A DNA stretch of 64,000 bases from Saprospiraceae bacterium (GCA_016715105.1 JADKBO010000036.1:13689-77688); one strand, 5' to 3'. Numbered from the stretch's first letter, positions 37,552 to 47,256 are shown. The notes: generated by a model not told the origin, from the sequence alone. A program made the numbers and translations.

Positions 37552-38769
37552 ATGAAATGGTTTTCAAATAAGCTCATCATTTTCTTAGTATGTTCCATGA
37601 TTTCAGCATTTGGAATCATGGCCTTTGTGGCTTCACCAAATTGGGGTTTCTATGGGCACCGCACCATCAACAAGAAAGCAGTATTCACTTTGCCTCAAAA
37701 GATGCTTAAGTTGTATAAGGCCAATATCAACTATATTTCTGACCATGCGGTAGATCCAGACATGCGTAGGTATGCTACCAAGTTTGAGGCCATCAGGCAT
37801 TATATAGATATAGATCAGTGGGACACGATCCCTTTTTCCAAGTTGCCAAGAGATTTTAATGCGGCTTTACTCAAATATGGTAAGTTGGTTTTGGTAAACG
37901 GTACTGATTCTTCAGAGGTGAGAATGACTTGGGATACTGACACAACAGTAACATTAAAAGTACAAAGAAGTGATGTCGTGGTCAAACAAAGAGATTTACT
38001 CAACTATATGCGCCAAGAATTGTGGCCTTTGTATTATGAAGAGGAAATGAAAACCGATGTGGTAGTCGCAGAATATTGGCTCAAAAAAAGCATCAATGCT
38101 GGGAAATACACGCAAATAGTCTTTATAGATCAGTTTTCACAACATGGGATTTTGCCTTACTATTTAGAAATGGCAACCAACAAGTTGACCAATGCATTCA
38201 AATCTAAAAATAAAGCAGATATTCTCAAAAACAGTGCTGACATAGGTCACTACATAGCTGATGCACATGTCCCACTTCATACAACAACCAATTATAATGG
38301 TCAATTGACCGATCAGGTTGGAATTCATGCATTCTGGGAGAGCCGTATTCCAGAACTTTTTGCTGATAAAGAATATGATTATTTTGTTGGAAAAGCAGAA
38401 TATGTAACTGATTTGCAAAAGTACTTTTGGTCAATCATTACCGATTCGCACGCCTATTTGGATGATGTCTTAGACATAGAAAAAAGCCTCAGCAGAACTT
38501 ATCCAAGCGATCAGCAATTTTGTTTTGAGGAAAGGTTGGGTATGAATACTAGAGTGCAGTGTAAGGAATTTGCAGCAGCCTACCATGAAGCCATGCAGGG
38601 AATGGTTGAAGAAAGGATGACTGCCAGTATAAAAGCGGTTGGTGATATTTGGTACACAGCTTGGATAAATGCAGGGTCTCCAGATCTTTCTGATTTGGAC
38701 ACAGCGCCAGTTGAAGTGGAAAAAATCATCATCGATCCCAATATCAAAACCAGGGAACACGAAAATTAA
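37552..38769 (+). CDS. Zinc-dependent phospholipase C / S1-P1 nuclease-like protein
   Basis: A 405-residue exported or membrane-anchored protein starting at ATG 37552 with hydrophobic helix LIIFLVCSMISAFGIMAF. Metal ligands typical of the zinc-dependent PLC / S1-P1 nuclease fold are in place: WGFYGHRTIN with the N-terminal Trp region and His, DHAVDPDMRR, RHYIDIDQW, GHYIADAHVPLH with its His/Asp set, and GIHAFWESRIPE. Similar proteins in Bacteroidota carry this family name, but substrate (nucleic acid or phospholipid) is not settled. C-terminus is hydrophilic and acidic. Confidence 0.8.
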   Translation: MKWFSNKLIIFLVCSMISAFGIMAFVASPNWGFYGHRTINKKAVFTLPQKMLKLYKANINYISDHAVDPDMRRYATKFEAIRHYIDIDQWDTIPFSKLPRDFNAALLKYGKLVLVNGTDSSEVRMTWDTDTTVTLKVQRSDVVVKQRDLLNYMRQELWPLYYEEEMKTDVVVAEYWLKKSINAGKYTQIVFIDQFSQHGILPYYLEMATNKLTNAFKSKNKADILKNSADIGHYIADAHVPLHTTTNYNGQLTDQVGIHAFWESRIPELFADKEYDYFVGKAEYVTDLQKYFWSIITDSHAYLDDVLDIEKSLSRTYPSDQQFCFEERLGMNTRVQCKEFAAAYHEAMQGMVEERMTASIKAVGDIWYTAWINAGSPDLSDLDTAPVEVEKIIIDPNIKTREHEN

Positions 38770-38841
38770 AGTTTTCAAGAGGTCTCAAGCATACGATTTA
38801 TTCCAGATATCCATTTGGCACTCCTCACGTCTAGAAAAGTT

Positions 38842-38849
38842 TATATTTG
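38842..38849 (+). promoter_or_regulatory. -7 promoter element for the DUF368 gene
   Basis: TATATTTG matches TAnnTTTG and ends 24 bases before the chosen ATG. A TTTGG lies 24 bases upstream, further than usual. Confidence 0.4.
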
Positions 38850-38873
38850 CCTCCACAAAAAGGTAAATCAATA

Positions 38874-39872
38874 ATGATTCATAAAAATTTCATGCTTCTT
38901 AATGCCATGAAGGGCGTGGCCATGGGTATTGCCGAAGTCATTCCTGGAGTTTCTGGAGGTACCATTGCATTTATTACAGGCATCTATGAGCGCTTACTCA
39001 AAAGTATTAAAGCTATACATCCAAATTTGATTACTATTTGGAAAAAGGAAGGTTTTGCATTTTTTTGGAAAGCATTGGATGGCAGTTTTCTCATTTCTCT
39101 TTTGGGTGGTATGGCAACAGGTCTGGTCTTTGGAATATTTACGATCACGCATTTGATGGAAACACATCCTGAGCCACTATGGGGATTTTTCTTTGGTCTC
39201 ATCGTAGCCTCCATTTTTGTAATGTCGAAAGAAGTTGTTAAGTGGGACTTGCAATTAGTAATATCACTATTGATCGGAGCCTTGGTGGCCTATGTGATTA
39301 CAATTATTTCTCCAACAGAGGGAAGTACCAACTTGTTATATGTTTATTTAGCGGGAACTTTGGCGATTTGTGCCCTGATGTTGCCAGGAATCAGTGGCAG
39401 TTTTATCCTTTTATTGATGGGCATGTATACCATCATCATCCCACTGGTGAAAGGATTATTGACATCGCCAAGTTTATCATCTTTCTTGATTATCGGGGTT
39501 TTTGCTTTAGGCTGTTTGACTGGTTTGACTGGTTTCTCTAGAGTCTTGACTTGGTTATTTACTAAGTATAAAACCGTTACTTTTGCCAGTATGATCGGAT
39601 TTCTCATTGGATCACTCAACAAAATATGGCCGTGGAGAAATGTCACAGCCATTGCAGACAAGGTGAGCGGAAATGTGCAGACTATTAATGATTATGGCCT
39701 CTTAAAATCTTTGGATAAAGAAACATATAAGATATTGGCAGAACAAAATGTATTGCCTTCCAATTATTTGATGGGTGAAGCTAAGGTAGGATTGACAATT
39801 TTTTCGTTAATTGCAGGGCTATTAATCGTTTTGCTCATTTCCTATCTCAACAACAATAAAGTAAATGAATAG
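38874..39872 (+). CDS. DUF368 family polyprenyl-phosphate transporter
   Basis: A 332-residue inner-membrane protein starting at ATG 38874 with about 8 to 10 helices. The family's re-entrant motif is seen twice: GIAEVIPGVSGGTIAFITGI near the N-terminus and LMLPGISGSFILLLMGMY in the middle. DUF368 (PopT-like) proteins have recently been shown to return undecaprenyl phosphate to the inner face of the membrane, so it probably recycles the lipid carrier for cell wall and surface glycans. It overlaps the next gene by eight bases. Confidence 0.9.
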   Translation: MIHKNFMLLNAMKGVAMGIAEVIPGVSGGTIAFITGIYERLLKSIKAIHPNLITIWKKEGFAFFWKALDGSFLISLLGGMATGLVFGIFTITHLMETHPEPLWGFFFGLIVASIFVMSKEVVKWDLQLVISLLIGALVAYVITIISPTEGSTNLLYVYLAGTLAICALMLPGISGSFILLLMGMYTIIIPLVKGLLTSPSLSSFLIIGVFALGCLTGLTGFSRVLTWLFTKYKTVTFASMIGFLIGSLNKIWPWRNVTAIADKVSGNVQTINDYGLLKSLDKETYKILAEQNVLPSNYLMGEAKVGLTIFSLIAGLLIVLLISYLNNNKVNE

Positions 39873-40638
39873 CGAATTACTTATTGAAAGAATTGATGAT
39901 CATTTTGTATCCATAATCATCAATCGCCCCGCTGCCCTCAATGCAATCAATCGTCCTGTGATGGAAGGTTTGCTTACCTTTTTTACAGAAAATAGAGGTC
40001 AAGCTGACATTTATGGTGTTATTATTTCTGGAGCAGGAGAAAAGGCTTTTGCTGCGGGTGCAGATATCACCCAATTTACAGAAGTAGACGAAAAAGAGGG
40101 GACAAGTTTATCTGCTTTGGGTCATGAAGCATTCAATGCCATAGAATCTTTTCATGTGCCAGTAATTGCAGCTGTCAATGGTTTTGCACTTGGTGGAGGT
40201 TGTGAATTGGCAATGGCTTGTCATTTGAGGGTAGTGAGTAAAAAGGCCAAATTTGGGCAACCTGAAGTAAACCTGGGCTTAGTGCCTGGTTATGGAGGCA
40301 CACAACGATTACCGCAGCTTATCGGAAAGGGTAGGGCATTGGAACTTTTGCTTACGGCAGACATGATTGATGCTCAAAAAGCATCGGAGTGGGGCCTTGC
40401 AAATGAATTGGTAGAACCGGGTGAAGAGTTATCCAAGTCTCTGGAAATTCTGAAGAAGATTGCCTCAAAAGGGCCTCAAGCCATCTCCCAAATCATTGAA
40501 TTGGTCAACAGCCATTATCACGACCCCAAAAGTTTCACCAAAGAAATACACACTTTTGGTAAGCTTTTGACTACAGATGAATGCATCGAGGGCGTGGAGG
40601 CATTTCTTGAAAAAAGAAAGGCGAATTTCAGAAAATAA
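39865..40638 (+). CDS. Enoyl-CoA hydratase/isomerase (crotonase family)
   Basis: A 257-residue cytosolic enzyme of the crotonase fold. Oxyanion-hole segments are AFAAGADITQF and NGFALGGGCELAMAC; the active-site region is GQPEVNLGLVPGYGGTQRLP, with the Glu in PEVN. It probably hydrates short-chain enoyl-CoA in fatty acid or amino acid breakdown. The start overlaps the end of the membrane transporter gene, an odd partner, so co-translation does not imply a joint function. Confidence 0.93.
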   Translation: MNSELLIERIDDHFVSIIINRPAALNAINRPVMEGLLTFFTENRGQADIYGVIISGAGEKAFAAGADITQFTEVDEKEGTSLSALGHEAFNAIESFHVPVIAAVNGFALGGGCELAMACHLRVVSKKAKFGQPEVNLGLVPGYGGTQRLPQLIGKGRALELLLTADMIDAQKASEWGLANELVEPGEELSKSLEILKKIASKGPQAISQIIELVNSHYHDPKSFTKEIHTFGKLLTTDECIEGVEAFLEKRKANFRK

Positions 40639-40774
40639 CTGTTTCTTTTTAGTCCAACTTTTTCACTTTTTGGGACGCAAATTACAATCTCCAAAAGTGA
40701 GGTAGATGGGAAGTAACAACATCATTTTTGGCAAAATTACTTGTCAGAAATCCAATAATTGACATCTTTGGGCC

Positions 40775-41551
40775 ATGAATACATTTTTGATAAAACTGGC
40801 GTTAATGCCTTTGGTGGTAGCTGCTATTACGATGATAAGCAGGAAGTGGGGCAATACCATAGGGGGAATTGTGGCAAGTCTTCCTTGGGTTGCAGGCCCC
40901 ATCATTTTTTTTATCGCTGTAGAACAAGGGCCAATCTTTGCCTCTCAAACTATTTCGGGCGTCATGATAGGTCTTATTGGCTGGCTTACCTTTTGTCTTG
41001 CATTTGCAAAAATAGGCCAGCAGTACAATGCATTAGTGAGCCTTTTAGGAGGTTACATCACTTATATGTTGACTGGTTTATTACTCAACAAATTCATTAA
41101 TTATTTGGATTTATTTGGGTGGACGATCACCACATTGGTGTTAATGGTGATCACTTATTTAATATTTCCAAAGCCCAAATTGAAAGATGGGCTTGTTTTG
41201 AAAACGCTAAGATTTGACATTCCACTGCGAATGTTGATGATGACAAGTTTTGTCATAGTCATCACCTATTTTGCACAAACACTGGGTCCTGCGTGGAGTG
41301 GAATTTTGACTCCATTTCCCATCATGACAGCGGTTTTGGCCGTTTTTACCCATTATAGTCAAGGTATTGAAGCCACTATTTTGATTTTGAAAGGTCTTTT
41401 AATTGGCATCATCGGTTTTATGGCATTCATGTACTTGTTAGCCATACTTTTACCAACGACAAATATTGCAACGGCATTTTTATCTGCGATCAGTGTAAAT
41501 TTGGCTATTACTTTTGCCATGAAGCTCGTTGTGGATAAGTGGAAGATTTGA
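40775..41551 (+). CDS. Multi-pass membrane protein of unknown function
   Basis: A 258-residue protein with about eight transmembrane helices. It seems built from two similar halves: GGIVASLPWVAGPIIFFIAVEQG in the first and GILTPFPIMTAVLAVFTHYSQG in the second share a small-residue/Pro pattern at a likely substrate site. Similar proteins are found in many bacteria beside unrelated genes, and I know no function. The start context has ATCTTTGGGCC just before the ATG, much like the zapB-zapA start region at 47.2 kb. Confidence 0.7.
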   Translation: MNTFLIKLALMPLVVAAITMISRKWGNTIGGIVASLPWVAGPIIFFIAVEQGPIFASQTISGVMIGLIGWLTFCLAFAKIGQQYNALVSLLGGYITYMLTGLLLNKFINYLDLFGWTITTLVLMVITYLIFPKPKLKDGLVLKTLRFDIPLRMLMMTSFVIVITYFAQTLGPAWSGILTPFPIMTAVLAVFTHYSQGIEATILILKGLLIGIIGFMAFMYLLAILLPTTNIATAFLSAISVNLAITFAMKLVVDKWKI

Positions 41552-41640
41552 CGCTTGATTCTATGGTTTTTATCTTCCTTTTTTAGTTTCTTTTAATTTA
41601 ACAATGTTATATTTATCTTTTAATAAAAATTAATTTTCAG

Positions 41641-42402
41641 ATGAAGCTACATTTTATCGCCACGATATTCGTGGCATCTATATTGTTTATAGCATGCAAT
41701 ACTACAAAAAAGGCCACTGCAGAAGTAGAGCCAACAAAACCAGAAGCAACTGAATTCTGGACACCCGTTCCAAATGTTGTAAAACCAGGAAATAGCAATG
41801 GTCAAGCACCAGCTGATGCAATTGTGCTGTTTGATGGGAATAATTTTGGAGAATGGGAACACCTAGATGGTAGTGCGGTAAAATGGACACTCAATGATGG
41901 CGCTGTAACGGTACAACCAAAAGCAGGTGACATAAGGACTAAAAGAAGTTTTGGTAGCTGCCAATTGCATATTGAATGGCGCACACCATCAGTAGTCAAA
42001 GGCACAAGTCAAGGTAGAGGAAATAGTGGAATTTTCTTCCAAGAAAGATATGAGTTGCAGGTATTGGACAATTATGACAATCCTACCTACACAAATGGTC
42101 AAGCGAGCTCTATTTATAAACAAACCAGACCACTTGTCAATGCTTGTAAAGGACCTGGAGAATGGCAAACTTATGACGCTATTTATACTGCCCCAGTTTT
42201 TGACGCTCAAGGTAAAAAAATCAAGTCAGGCATGATTACTGTTTTACACAATGGAGTGTTGACTCAGTTAAATACAGAAATCCAAGGCACCACAGAATAT
42301 ATTGGATGGCCAAAAAATGTTGCTCATGGAGAAGCACCTTTTAAACTGCAAGACCATGGGGATCTTGTTAGTTATAGAAATATTTGGGTGAGAAGATTGT
42401 AA
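41641..42402 (+). CDS. DUF1080 lipoprotein (3-keto-disaccharide hydrolase family)
   Basis: A 253-residue lipoprotein with signal ending in SILFIACNTTKK. The single DUF1080 domain is a jelly-roll fold like carbohydrate-binding and GH16-like proteins: LFDGNNFGEWEHLDG, FGSCQLHIEWRTP, RGNSGIFFQERYELQVLDNY and WQTYDAIYTAP are typical. Members of the family hydrolyse 3-keto-disaccharides or bind glycans; which applies here is unclear. Exported to the periplasm or the outer surface. Confidence 0.9.
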   Translation: MKLHFIATIFVASILFIACNTTKKATAEVEPTKPEATEFWTPVPNVVKPGNSNGQAPADAIVLFDGNNFGEWEHLDGSAVKWTLNDGAVTVQPKAGDIRTKRSFGSCQLHIEWRTPSVVKGTSQGRGNSGIFFQERYELQVLDNYDNPTYTNGQASSIYKQTRPLVNACKGPGEWQTYDAIYTAPVFDAQGKKIKSGMITVLHNGVLTQLNTEIQGTTEYIGWPKNVAHGEAPFKLQDHGDLVSYRNIWVRRL

Positions 42403-42412
42403 AGTTAAAAAC

Positions 42413-42451
42413 AAAAAAAGTGCCTTTTTTAAACAAGAAAGGCACTTTTTT
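42413..42451. terminator. Bidirectional terminator between DUF1080 and ftsY
   Basis: AAAAAAAGTGCCTTT (42413-42427) pairs with AAAGGCACTTTTTT (42438-42451). Confidence 0.85.
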
Positions 42452-42528
42452 ATAATTTTCGTTTATTGATCAGTCTTGGTCATTCTATGTCCCTATTCTA
42501 CTCTGAGGAATAGTAGCATGAGTACTTT

Positions 42529-43482
42529 TTATTTAAACAAAGACTCAACGAAAGCCTTTTTATTAAATATCTGAAGTTGCTCAACGCCTTCACCTACACC
42601 GATGTATTTGATAGGGATTTTGAATTGATCTGAAATTCCAAGTACAACTCCTCCTTTGGCAGTACCATCCAATTTGGTTAAAGCTATGGCAGTAACGTCG
42701 GTAGCTTCAGTAAAACGTTTTGCTTGTTCAATGGCATTTTGACCAGTGGTTGCGTCAAGGACCAACAAAACTTCGTGTGGAGCGCCAGGATATTTTTTAT
42801 CGATAGATTTTTTTATTTTGGTCAGCTCATCCATGAGGTATTTCTTGGTATGCAAACGACCTGCTGTGTCTATAATGACTAAGTCTAATGACATATTTTG
42901 GGCAAACTGCACGGTTTCGTATGCCACAGCCGCAGGGTCAGTATTCATTCCTTTTGAGAAAAAATAAGTGCCGGCTCTTTCAGACCATATTTTGAGTTGG
43001 TCTACAGCAGCAGCACGGAAAGTATCGGCAGCACCAAGCACTACACTTGCACCATTATTTTTGTATTGATAAGCCAGCTTACCGATGGTTGTTGTTTTAC
43101 CAACGCCATTGACACCTACAACCAAAACAACATAAGGTTTGTGTTCTGAAGGCAATTCATAATCCTCCAGATCTTTTGTATTGTTTTCATCAAGAATTTC
43201 TACGATGACATTCTTAAGAATTGTATTCAACTCAGAAACATTAAGGTATTTGACTTCTGCAACCTTTGCTTCTAAACGATCAATGATTTTGACGGTGGTT
43301 TCCAATCCAACATCAGAAGAAATCAGGATTTGCTCAAGTTGGTCCAGAAACTCCTCATCAACCTCGGATTTCCCTGCGATTGCTTTACCTATTTGAGCAA
43401 AGAAAGATTGTTTTGTTTTTTCCAAACCTTTTTCCAGGTCTGCTTCTTTTTCTTTGGTGAAAAACTTTTTGAAGAAACTCAT
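42529..43482 (-). CDS. ftsY: Signal recognition particle receptor
   Basis: A 317-residue GTPase that docks SRP-ribosome complexes at the membrane. The NG domain motifs are present: GVNGVGKTTTIGKLA near residue 125 (G1), DTFRAAAVDQL, DTAGR, and TKLDGTAKGG (G4). The short charged N-terminus without a long acidic A domain is usual in Bacteroidota. Downstream of the L28-L33-DUF4295 genes but behind their terminator. Confidence 0.97.
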   Translation of the reverse strand: MSFFKKFFTKEKEADLEKGLEKTKQSFFAQIGKAIAGKSEVDEEFLDQLEQILISSDVGLETTVKIIDRLEAKVAEVKYLNVSELNTILKNVIVEILDENNTKDLEDYELPSEHKPYVVLVVGVNGVGKTTTIGKLAYQYKNNGASVVLGAADTFRAAAVDQLKIWSERAGTYFFSKGMNTDPAAVAYETVQFAQNMSLDLVIIDTAGRLHTKKYLMDELTKIKKSIDKKYPGAPHEVLLVLDATTGQNAIEQAKRFTEATDVTAIALTKLDGTAKGGVVLGISDQFKIPIKYIGVGEGVEQLQIFNKKAFVESLFK

Positions 43483-43536
43483 TGATTATTGGTAATGTTG
43501 AATGGTAAAAATACAAATGTTAGAGGGTATAAATGC

Positions 43537-43568
43537 AAAAAAGGGCTCTTCTATGAGAAAAGCCCTTT
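43537..43568 (-). terminator. Terminator of the rpmB-rpmG-DUF4295 operon
   Basis: AAAGGGCT (43540-43547) pairs with AGCCCTTT (43561-43568); on the minus strand a run of T follows. Confidence 0.75.
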
Positions 43569-43601
43569 GATTTTTTTTGAAAGTCATATAGATAATGAAA
43601 C

Positions 43602-43778
43602 CTATTTGTTTGAAGCCAAGAATTCTTGAACTTTGTCTTTGTGAATCATCATCTCTTTGTAAGCGTATTTTCCAGTTGTTGGATTCTTTACGCTTCTTAC
43701 AACCTTTACAAAGTCCCTTCCGGATCCAGCATTAGCGGCCCTTTGTGCAACTTTCGCGTTTTTAGATACCTTTGCCAT
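43602..43778 (-). CDS. DUF4295 domain protein
   Basis: A 58-residue basic protein. It starts MAKVSKNAKVAQRAAN and ends KVQEFLASNK, with the VKVVRSVKNPTTGKYAY segment that marks DUF4295. In Bacteroidota it is regularly placed after rpmB and rpmG, as here, and likely belongs to the ribosome as an accessory protein; its exact role is not known. Confidence 0.92.
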   Translation of the reverse strand: MAKVSKNAKVAQRAANAGSGRDFVKVVRSVKNPTTGKYAYKEMMIHKDKVQEFLASNK

Positions 43779-43784
43779 GACTTA

Positions 43785-43973
43785 TTATTTTATTTCTTTA
43801 TGAATAGTATACTTTCTCATGATTGGATTGAATTTTTTCAATTCCATTCTGTCTGGTGTATTTTTCCTGTTTTTTTGAGTCACATATCTTGAGGTGCCTG
43901 GAAGACCTGAAGTTTTATGTTCAGTACATTCTAATATCACCTGGATTCTATTGCCTCTTGACTTCTTTGCCAT
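43785..43973 (-). CDS. rpmG: 50S ribosomal protein L33
   Basis: A 62-residue ribosomal protein with MAKKSRGNRIQVILECTEH, SRYVTQKNRKNTPDRMELKK, and KYTIHKEIK at the end. The single Cys (ECTEH) and the absence of the CxxC pairs fit a zinc-free (C-minus) form. Six bases from the DUF4295 gene and 12 from rpmB. Confidence 0.97.
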   Translation of the reverse strand: MAKKSRGNRIQVILECTEHKTSGLPGTSRYVTQKNRKNTPDRMELKKFNPIMRKYTIHKEIK

Positions 43974-43985
43974 TGCCTACAATAT

Positions 43986-44246
43986 TTATTTCTTAATAAT
44001 TAACTTAACACCAGTATCAACACCTTCTTTCTCCAACTTTCTCAAGTAAGCATATAAGCCCAACTTGTTTACAGTACGTAAAGCATGTGCAGATATTTTA
44101 ATTGAAACCCACTGGTCAGTTTCTGGTATGTAAAAACGTTTTACAAAAAGATTTGGTAAAAATCTTCTTTTTGTTTTCACGTTGGAGTGAGAAACCTTGT
44201 TACCTACGATAGGTCTCTTTCCTGATAGTTGACAAATCTTTGACAT
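43986..44246 (-). CDS. rpmB: 50S ribosomal protein L28
   Basis: An 86-residue ribosomal protein with MSKICQLSGKRPIVGNKVSHS, the TKRRFLPNL motif and ISAHALRTVNKLG. First gene of the operon with rpmG and the DUF4295 gene. A tRNA-Arg lies just upstream on the same strand. Confidence 0.97.
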   Translation of the reverse strand: MSKICQLSGKRPIVGNKVSHSNVKTKRRFLPNLFVKRFYIPETDQWVSIKISAHALRTVNKLGLYAYLRKLEKEGVDTGVKLIIKK

Positions 44247-44280
44247 CTTCTACTTTTTTATAATCTCTTATATTCTCAAG

Positions 44281-44354
44281 TGACTCCGGAAGGATTCGAA
44301 CCTTCAACCTCCTGATCCGTAGTCAGGGACTCTATCCAATTAAGCTACGGAGCC
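44281..44354 (-). tRNA. tRNA-Arg (ACG)
   Basis: A 74-base cloverleaf: acceptor GGCTCCG/CGGAGTC (one G-U pair), anticodon stem CCTGA/TCAGG around loop CTACGGA, giving anticodon ACG, and T-loop TTCGAAT. CCA is not encoded. Confidence 0.95.
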
Positions 44355-44596
44355 GTATCCTTTTTTGGTCCCTTCTTAAAAAGAGAGTGCAAAGATAATA
44401 CTTTTTTGTATATTCAAAAACATTTATTCTTGTTTGTAAATAAAATTTTAAGCTCACTTACCTTATTTACATCAACAATTGGTCAGTTATCTATTATTTT
44501 AGTTATAGCTTTTCGGCCTTAAGCCTATAATACATACTCAACGAACTCCTTTTTAAAAATGCTTCCTTTTAAAATCAAAGTACTCGGGTAACGAAT

Positions 44597-44633
44597 AAAA
44601 AAGAGGATGATTTTTGATACCATCCTCTTTTTT
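44597..44633 (-). terminator. Terminator of the ctp gene
   Basis: AAAAAAGAGGATG (44597-44609) pairs with CATCCTCTTTTTT (44621-44633). Works in either direction; ctp ends at 44659 on the minus strand. Confidence 0.85.
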
Positions 44634-44658
44634 ATATTTCAGACCAAGTTATTTTGGC

Positions 44659-46800
44659 TTATTCTTTTATTTTTTCAACGTAAGTGGTAAAAGATTTCTC
44701 TTGTTCGATCATGTCTTTCATGATGACCATGGTTTCATAAAGGTAAATGTCCTTTTTCAAACCATTGATCCACTCATCATTTCTACTTTTCTTTCCTTCA
44801 TCTACTCTTAACTGCTCTTTGTCAACCGCTAAATTTCTTACAGTGAAATCAGTAATATCGTCCTTAGCGATGTTATCAAATTTCTTATCCTCTTGTTCTC
44901 TGTCCTTCATCATTTGACTGAAGCTTTTCAAATCAATAGGATATTTAGTGATGTCTTTGTTCTTTTTGAATCTTTGCGCATTTTCCTCTATCAGTTGGAA
45001 AGACTTATTAGCCTTAACTCTTGATTCACTCATCAGTTTCAACTTATCCATGTGCTCAATAGAAACAATTTCTTGAGTATATTTTTGTGCAGGAATTTCA
45101 GTGTAATCAAGGGCATAGTCATATTCCTTTTCACCGTAACCCATGTATTTGTAAGAATCTGGCAATTCGATATCAGGAATCACACCTTTATGTTGAGTGC
45201 TTCCACCATTGATTCTGAAGAATTTTTGCATGGTCATTTTTACGCTACCAAGTGGCTTGAGTTCTTCATTTCCACGGATAACTTTGTCCAAATCATAAAA
45301 CCTTTGTACAGTACCTTTTCCGAAAGTTGGGCTACCAACTATGATTGCACGACCATAATCTTGCATTGCCGCTGCCAAAATCTCAGATGCAGAAGCACTA
45401 AAGTGGTTTACCATAACGATGAGCGGTCCTGTATAACTTACAGAAGGATCCTTGTCAGAATATACATAAGGTGAACCTTCTCTACTTTTTACCTGAACGA
45501 TCGGGCCTTTTTCAATAAACAAGCCAGACATATCCACCACATCACTCAATGAACCACCTGAGTTATTGCGCAGGTCAAGAATGATACCATTTACGTTTTC
45601 AGCCTTGAGCTTTTCTATTTCTTTAGCAACATCAACTGCGCAACTGTTACCACCTTCAGCTTCAAATGAAGAGTAGAATTTTGGCAAGTAGATGTAACCG
45701 ATCTTATTGATTTGACCAGGAATATCAATAACAGAAGATTTGGCGAAACTTTCATCAATAATGACTTCCTCTCTTACAATTTCTATCTTCTCTAAGCTAC
45801 CATCTTTCTTTTTTACATCGAGAATTACAGTAGTTCCTACTTTGCCGCGTATTTTTTGCACCACATCATCCAATCTCATGCCTGTGATGTCCATTGGTTT
45901 TTCACCCTTTTGAGTTACTGCCCTGATCAAGTCATCCACATCAAGCTCTTTACCCTTCCAAGCCGGACCACCAACGATGATTTCAGAAACCCTTACATAA
46001 TCGCCATCTTGAGACAACCTTGCGCCAATGCCTTGAAGTTTACCACCCATGTTGATGTCAAAATCTTCTTTTTCTTTAGGGTTGAAATATTCAGAGTGTG
46101 GATCAAAATAATTGGTGATAGAGCTTAAGAAGGTTTCAAATCTATCAGACCTTCTTACTTTATCCATTCTTACAAACCAATCACCAAAAGTTTTTTGCAA
46201 GTCTGTTCTTGCTTCTTCTACAAGTTCTTTGTCTGTTTTTTTGGTGCCGTCAAAATCAGGTTTATTTTGGTCGTAAAGTTTTCTTTCAAATCTTGAAAGG
46301 ATTTCATACTTCATGAATTTTGACCAACGCTCTTTGAGCTCCTTGTCATTTTTCGCGTAGGGCAATTTCTCACCATCTAGTTCGATGAAGTCTTTTCTTT
46401 CAAAATTGTATTCCTCTTTGACCAATTCATCATAATAAGTGCGTGTCTGCAGCATTCTTTTGGTTATGATTTCATTGGCTTTGTTGAAAAATTCTAGTTT
46501 TGAGGACTGAATTTCGTCGTCAATTTTGGTTTCATAAGTTGCCAAAACCTTGATATCCTCCTCTGTCAAATATCTTTTATTAGGATCTAGCCTTTCCATG
46601 AAAGTTTTATAAACAGCCTTTGAAAAGTTATCATCAACTGGCTTAGGCTGGTAATGGACTTGATTTAAAAATGACATTACACCATAAACAATCAAGCTTT
46701 CTTTGTCGTCAGCAATCGGCTTTGGTGAAAATGATCTCAAGGCGAGAAAACCAAGAAGGAGCACTACAATGATCGAACTTCTGTATGTCATAATCTTCAT
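44659..46800 (-). CDS. C-terminal processing protease (Tsp/Prc, S41)
   Basis: A 713-residue periplasmic protease anchored or exported by an N-terminal signal (MTYRSSIIVVLLLGFLALRS). It has an N-terminal Tsp-specific domain with MERLDPNKRYLTEEDI, a PDZ domain (about 250-330: GIGARLSQDGDYVRVSEI), and the S41 protease core with catalytic Ser in NHFSASASEILAAAMQDYG and Lys in SPTFGKGTVQ. The C-terminal DUF3340-like region (FRINGGSTQHKGVIPDI, SRVKANKSFQ) completes it. It trims or degrades periplasmic proteins. Confidence 0.95.
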   Translation of the reverse strand: MKIMTYRSSIIVVLLLGFLALRSFSPKPIADDKESLIVYGVMSFLNQVHYQPKPVDDNFSKAVYKTFMERLDPNKRYLTEEDIKVLATYETKIDDEIQSSKLEFFNKANEIITKRMLQTRTYYDELVKEEYNFERKDFIELDGEKLPYAKNDKELKERWSKFMKYEILSRFERKLYDQNKPDFDGTKKTDKELVEEARTDLQKTFGDWFVRMDKVRRSDRFETFLSSITNYFDPHSEYFNPKEKEDFDINMGGKLQGIGARLSQDGDYVRVSEIIVGGPAWKGKELDVDDLIRAVTQKGEKPMDITGMRLDDVVQKIRGKVGTTVILDVKKKDGSLEKIEIVREEVIIDESFAKSSVIDIPGQINKIGYIYLPKFYSSFEAEGGNSCAVDVAKEIEKLKAENVNGIILDLRNNSGGSLSDVVDMSGLFIEKGPIVQVKSREGSPYVYSDKDPSVSYTGPLIVMVNHFSASASEILAAAMQDYGRAIIVGSPTFGKGTVQRFYDLDKVIRGNEELKPLGSVKMTMQKFFRINGGSTQHKGVIPDIELPDSYKYMGYGEKEYDYALDYTEIPAQKYTQEIVSIEHMDKLKLMSESRVKANKSFQLIEENAQRFKKNKDITKYPIDLKSFSQMMKDREQEDKKFDNIAKDDITDFTVRNLAVDKEQLRVDEGKKSRNDEWINGLKKDIYLYETMVIMKDMIEQEKSFTTYVEKIKE

Positions 46801-47242
46801 TATATTTTTTAGTAACTGAAGTAATAATTAACTAAGTAAAGGTTTTTATTGTATTTAGTTTGAAAAAATATACAAAAATGAAATTTTTCAAGACCAAAAT
46901 TGAAACTTTGATAAAACAACTGCGTGGTCTTTATTTTCCAACAAGGATCAACAGACAGATTTATAAATTTCATTTCAATATAACTCTGTTATAACGCAAA
47001 TATCATGACAGAATTTCTTATTTAACTAAAGGATAACTAATACCCAAGAGTACAGACTTGTAAAATTGGGGTTTTCTGAACATGCAAACAACGCCTGAAG
47101 CCCAATAAAACATAGAAAAAGTTAAGTTTCAGGATAAAGTCGGGAGTTAATTTGCTTTATCAAATATTTTGGAGTCTAAAATGAGGTATTGGCAATAAAC
47201 TTTTCTGTAATAGCGTGATGTATACAATATGAAAAATAATTA
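46801..47242. other. Intergenic region between ctp and the zap genes
   Basis: About 440 bases between divergent genes. No ORF over 40 codons, no repeat, and no convincing RNA structure seen. Confidence 0.4.
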
Positions 47243-47250
47243 TATCTTTG
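47243..47250 (+). promoter_or_regulatory. -7 promoter element very close to the start of the zap operon
   Basis: TATCTTTG ends only six bases before the ATG at 47257, so the transcript would be nearly leaderless. Confidence 0.5.
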
Positions 47251-47256
47251 GGCCCT

